This document shows positions 63,164 through 64,000 of a stretch of DNA of 64,000 bases, one piece after another. Numbering within the stretch: position 1 is the stretch's first letter; the number at the start of each line of letters is the position of its first letter. The notes below the pieces were generated by a model. That model searched no databases and was not told the DNA's origin. It worked only from the letters and a program-made list of their open reading frames with translations. A program made the translations under genes and the position numbers. The DNA is from Clostridia bacterium (GTDB lineage: Bacteria; Bacillota; Clostridia; Oscillospirales; Acutalibacteraceae): the NCBI GenBank assembly GCA_017631795.1, contig JAGBSO010000020.1, positions 1-64,000 of the forward strand, written 5' to 3'.

Positions 63164-64000
63164 TTATTGAATTTTTCTGGATTCTTTAATTAATTTCTGT
63201 TTTTCATTCCAGAGTCTTTCAGACAAATCAACATAATAATTATGCGGATATTCAAATCTTAATACTTCTTCCCACAAAGTATCGACCTGTTCGGCACAAT
63301 AAGCACGGATATCAGAAATATCAGGTGACTTGTAAACACATTTGCCGTCCTCAAAAACAGGTACAAGAAGCTGCCTTGCAACAAAATTTGTAACTGATTT
63401 TCTTTTCCAAGAATAATCAGGATCAAACAGTTCATACTCTGTCAGTTCAGAGATGTTTTCATCTTCCAATGTAAGAAGGTCTGCAATTGCTTTTCCTGTT
63501 TCCATATCAAACAATCTCCACAGCAGTTTGGGGCATGGAGTTGTTATCTTTGATACATTTTCGCTGAGTTTTATACAGTTTTTAATCTCACCGTTGTTTT
63601 TCTCAATTGCAGCAATCTTATAAACGCCGCTGAAAACAGGGGCATCTGCTGATGTAATAAGTCGTTCTCCAACATAAAAACCGTCAACTCTTGCGCCATG
63701 ACCGAGCATTTCACGGATAATATATTCATCAAGAGAGTTGGATGCATATATGTCACAATCAGGAAAACCTGCTTCATTAAGCATTTTTCTTATCTTCTTT
63801 GAAAGATATGCAAGGTCACCGCTGTCTATTCTTATTCCCTTCGGTCTGTATCCTCTGGGAAGAAGCTCACGTTTAAAAGCTTCTATGGCATTCGGAACAC
63901 CTGAATTTATTGTGTCATATGTATCAACAAGAAGGATACAGTTGTCAGGATATTCGCGCGCATAAGTACAAAAAGCATCAAGCTCAGAATCAAACACCTG
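63164..64000 (-). CDS. pncB: Nicotinate phosphoribosyltransferase, N terminus outside window
   Basis: Joins nicotinate and PRPP to make nicotinate mononucleotide in NAD salvage. Only the C-terminal 278 residues are present; the frame is open through the right edge. It contains CILLVDTYDTINSGVPNAI, GYRPKGIRIDSGDLAYLSKK (phosphate-binding part), IYASNSLDEYIIREML and DGFYVGERLITSADAPVFSGVYK, all typical of the PncB C-terminal half. The C-terminal zinc-like Cys cluster of some homologs is absent. Upstream neighbours cannot be seen. Confidence 0.92.
   Translation of the reverse strand, partial: QVFDSELDAFCTYAREYPDNCILLVDTYDTINSGVPNAIEAFKRELLPRGYRPKGIRIDSGDLAYLSKKIRKMLNEAGFPDCDIYASNSLDEYIIREMLGHGARVDGFYVGERLITSADAPVFSGVYKIAAIEKNNGEIKNCIKLSENVSKITTPCPKLLWRLFDMETGKAIADLLTLEDENISELTEYELFDPDYSWKRKSVTNFVARQLLVPVFEDGKCVYKSPDISDIRAYCAEQVDTLWEEVLRFEYPHNYYVDLSERLWNEKQKLIKESRKIQ

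Overview
The window looks like part of the chromosome of a low-GC, Gram-positive, spore-forming gut or rumen Clostridia, most like Ruminococcaceae/Oscillospiraceae. This is inferred from AT-rich intergenic DNA, strong AGGAGG-type ribosome sites, sporulation genes (spoIIR, a CwlD-type amidase), the hrcA-grpE-dnaK-dnaJ order with a perfect CIRCE element, RNase J and GdpP, and a secreted protein with a type I dockerin. Plant- and glycan-related enzymes (GH38, GH28, galactokinase) fit the same setting. No prophage, insertion sequence, CRISPR array or rRNA was seen. Most genes lie on the minus strand.

Layout. 1-5.1 kb: end of a sensor histidine kinase, murC, a PHP phosphoesterase, ispE and spoIIR. 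5.1-9.8 kb: HAD phosphatase, large GH38 alpha-mannosidase and an MscS channel. 9.9-14.7 kb: heat-shock operon under CIRCE. 14.8-17.4 kb: FliB-like protein, lipid kinase and four tRNAs (Gly, Arg, His, Gln). 17.4-22.9 kb is the accessory part: a coiled-coil protein, a 560-bp gene-free stretch with a possible small RNA, a frameshifted pseudogene, a glycosidase-like protein and a probably truncated ABC permease. 22.9-25.7 kb: ferrous iron uptake (feoA, feoB, small Cys-rich partner) with four copies of a TTAG-N6-CTAA operator. 25.7-27.7 kb: GH28 and LOG family genes.

27.8-29 kb: rpsF-ssb-rpsR behind a consensus promoter. 29-34 kb: VanY-like peptidase, membrane M28 peptidase, lipoprotein, XRE regulator divergent from a histidine-phosphatase-fold protein lacking its catalytic His. 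33.8-36.8 kb: cwlD-radA-GME-fold protein-41-aa protein. 36.8-37.1 kb: a self-contained transcription unit for a 38-aa protein. 37.1-39.8 kb: sugar transferase followed by two cyclophilin lipoproteins, one degenerate. 39.9-51.3 kb: ftsH, tilS, dnaB, rplI, gdpP, rnj and a nucleotidyltransferase fused to a degenerate phosphohexomutase, all leftward.

51.4-64 kb: rnhA; an X2-dockerin-chagasin-like secreted protein; ylxM-ffh-rpsP-khpA; mutS2 and galK; a 2-hydroxyacid dehydrogenase; gapA with a Rex-like site; a membrane-anchored PP2C-like pseudophosphatase; and pncB running off the right edge.

No large undescribed multi-gene system is evident. The most unusual items are the 38-aa transcription unit, the feo operator array, three proteins that keep a fold but lose catalytic residues (33.1, 49-50 and 62-63 kb), the mixed-domain dockerin protein and the unannotated transcript candidate at 18.8-19.0 kb. 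Functions are assigned from recognised motifs; no database search or folding program was run. Start codons were chosen by ribosome-binding-site position and differ in places from the longest reading frame.
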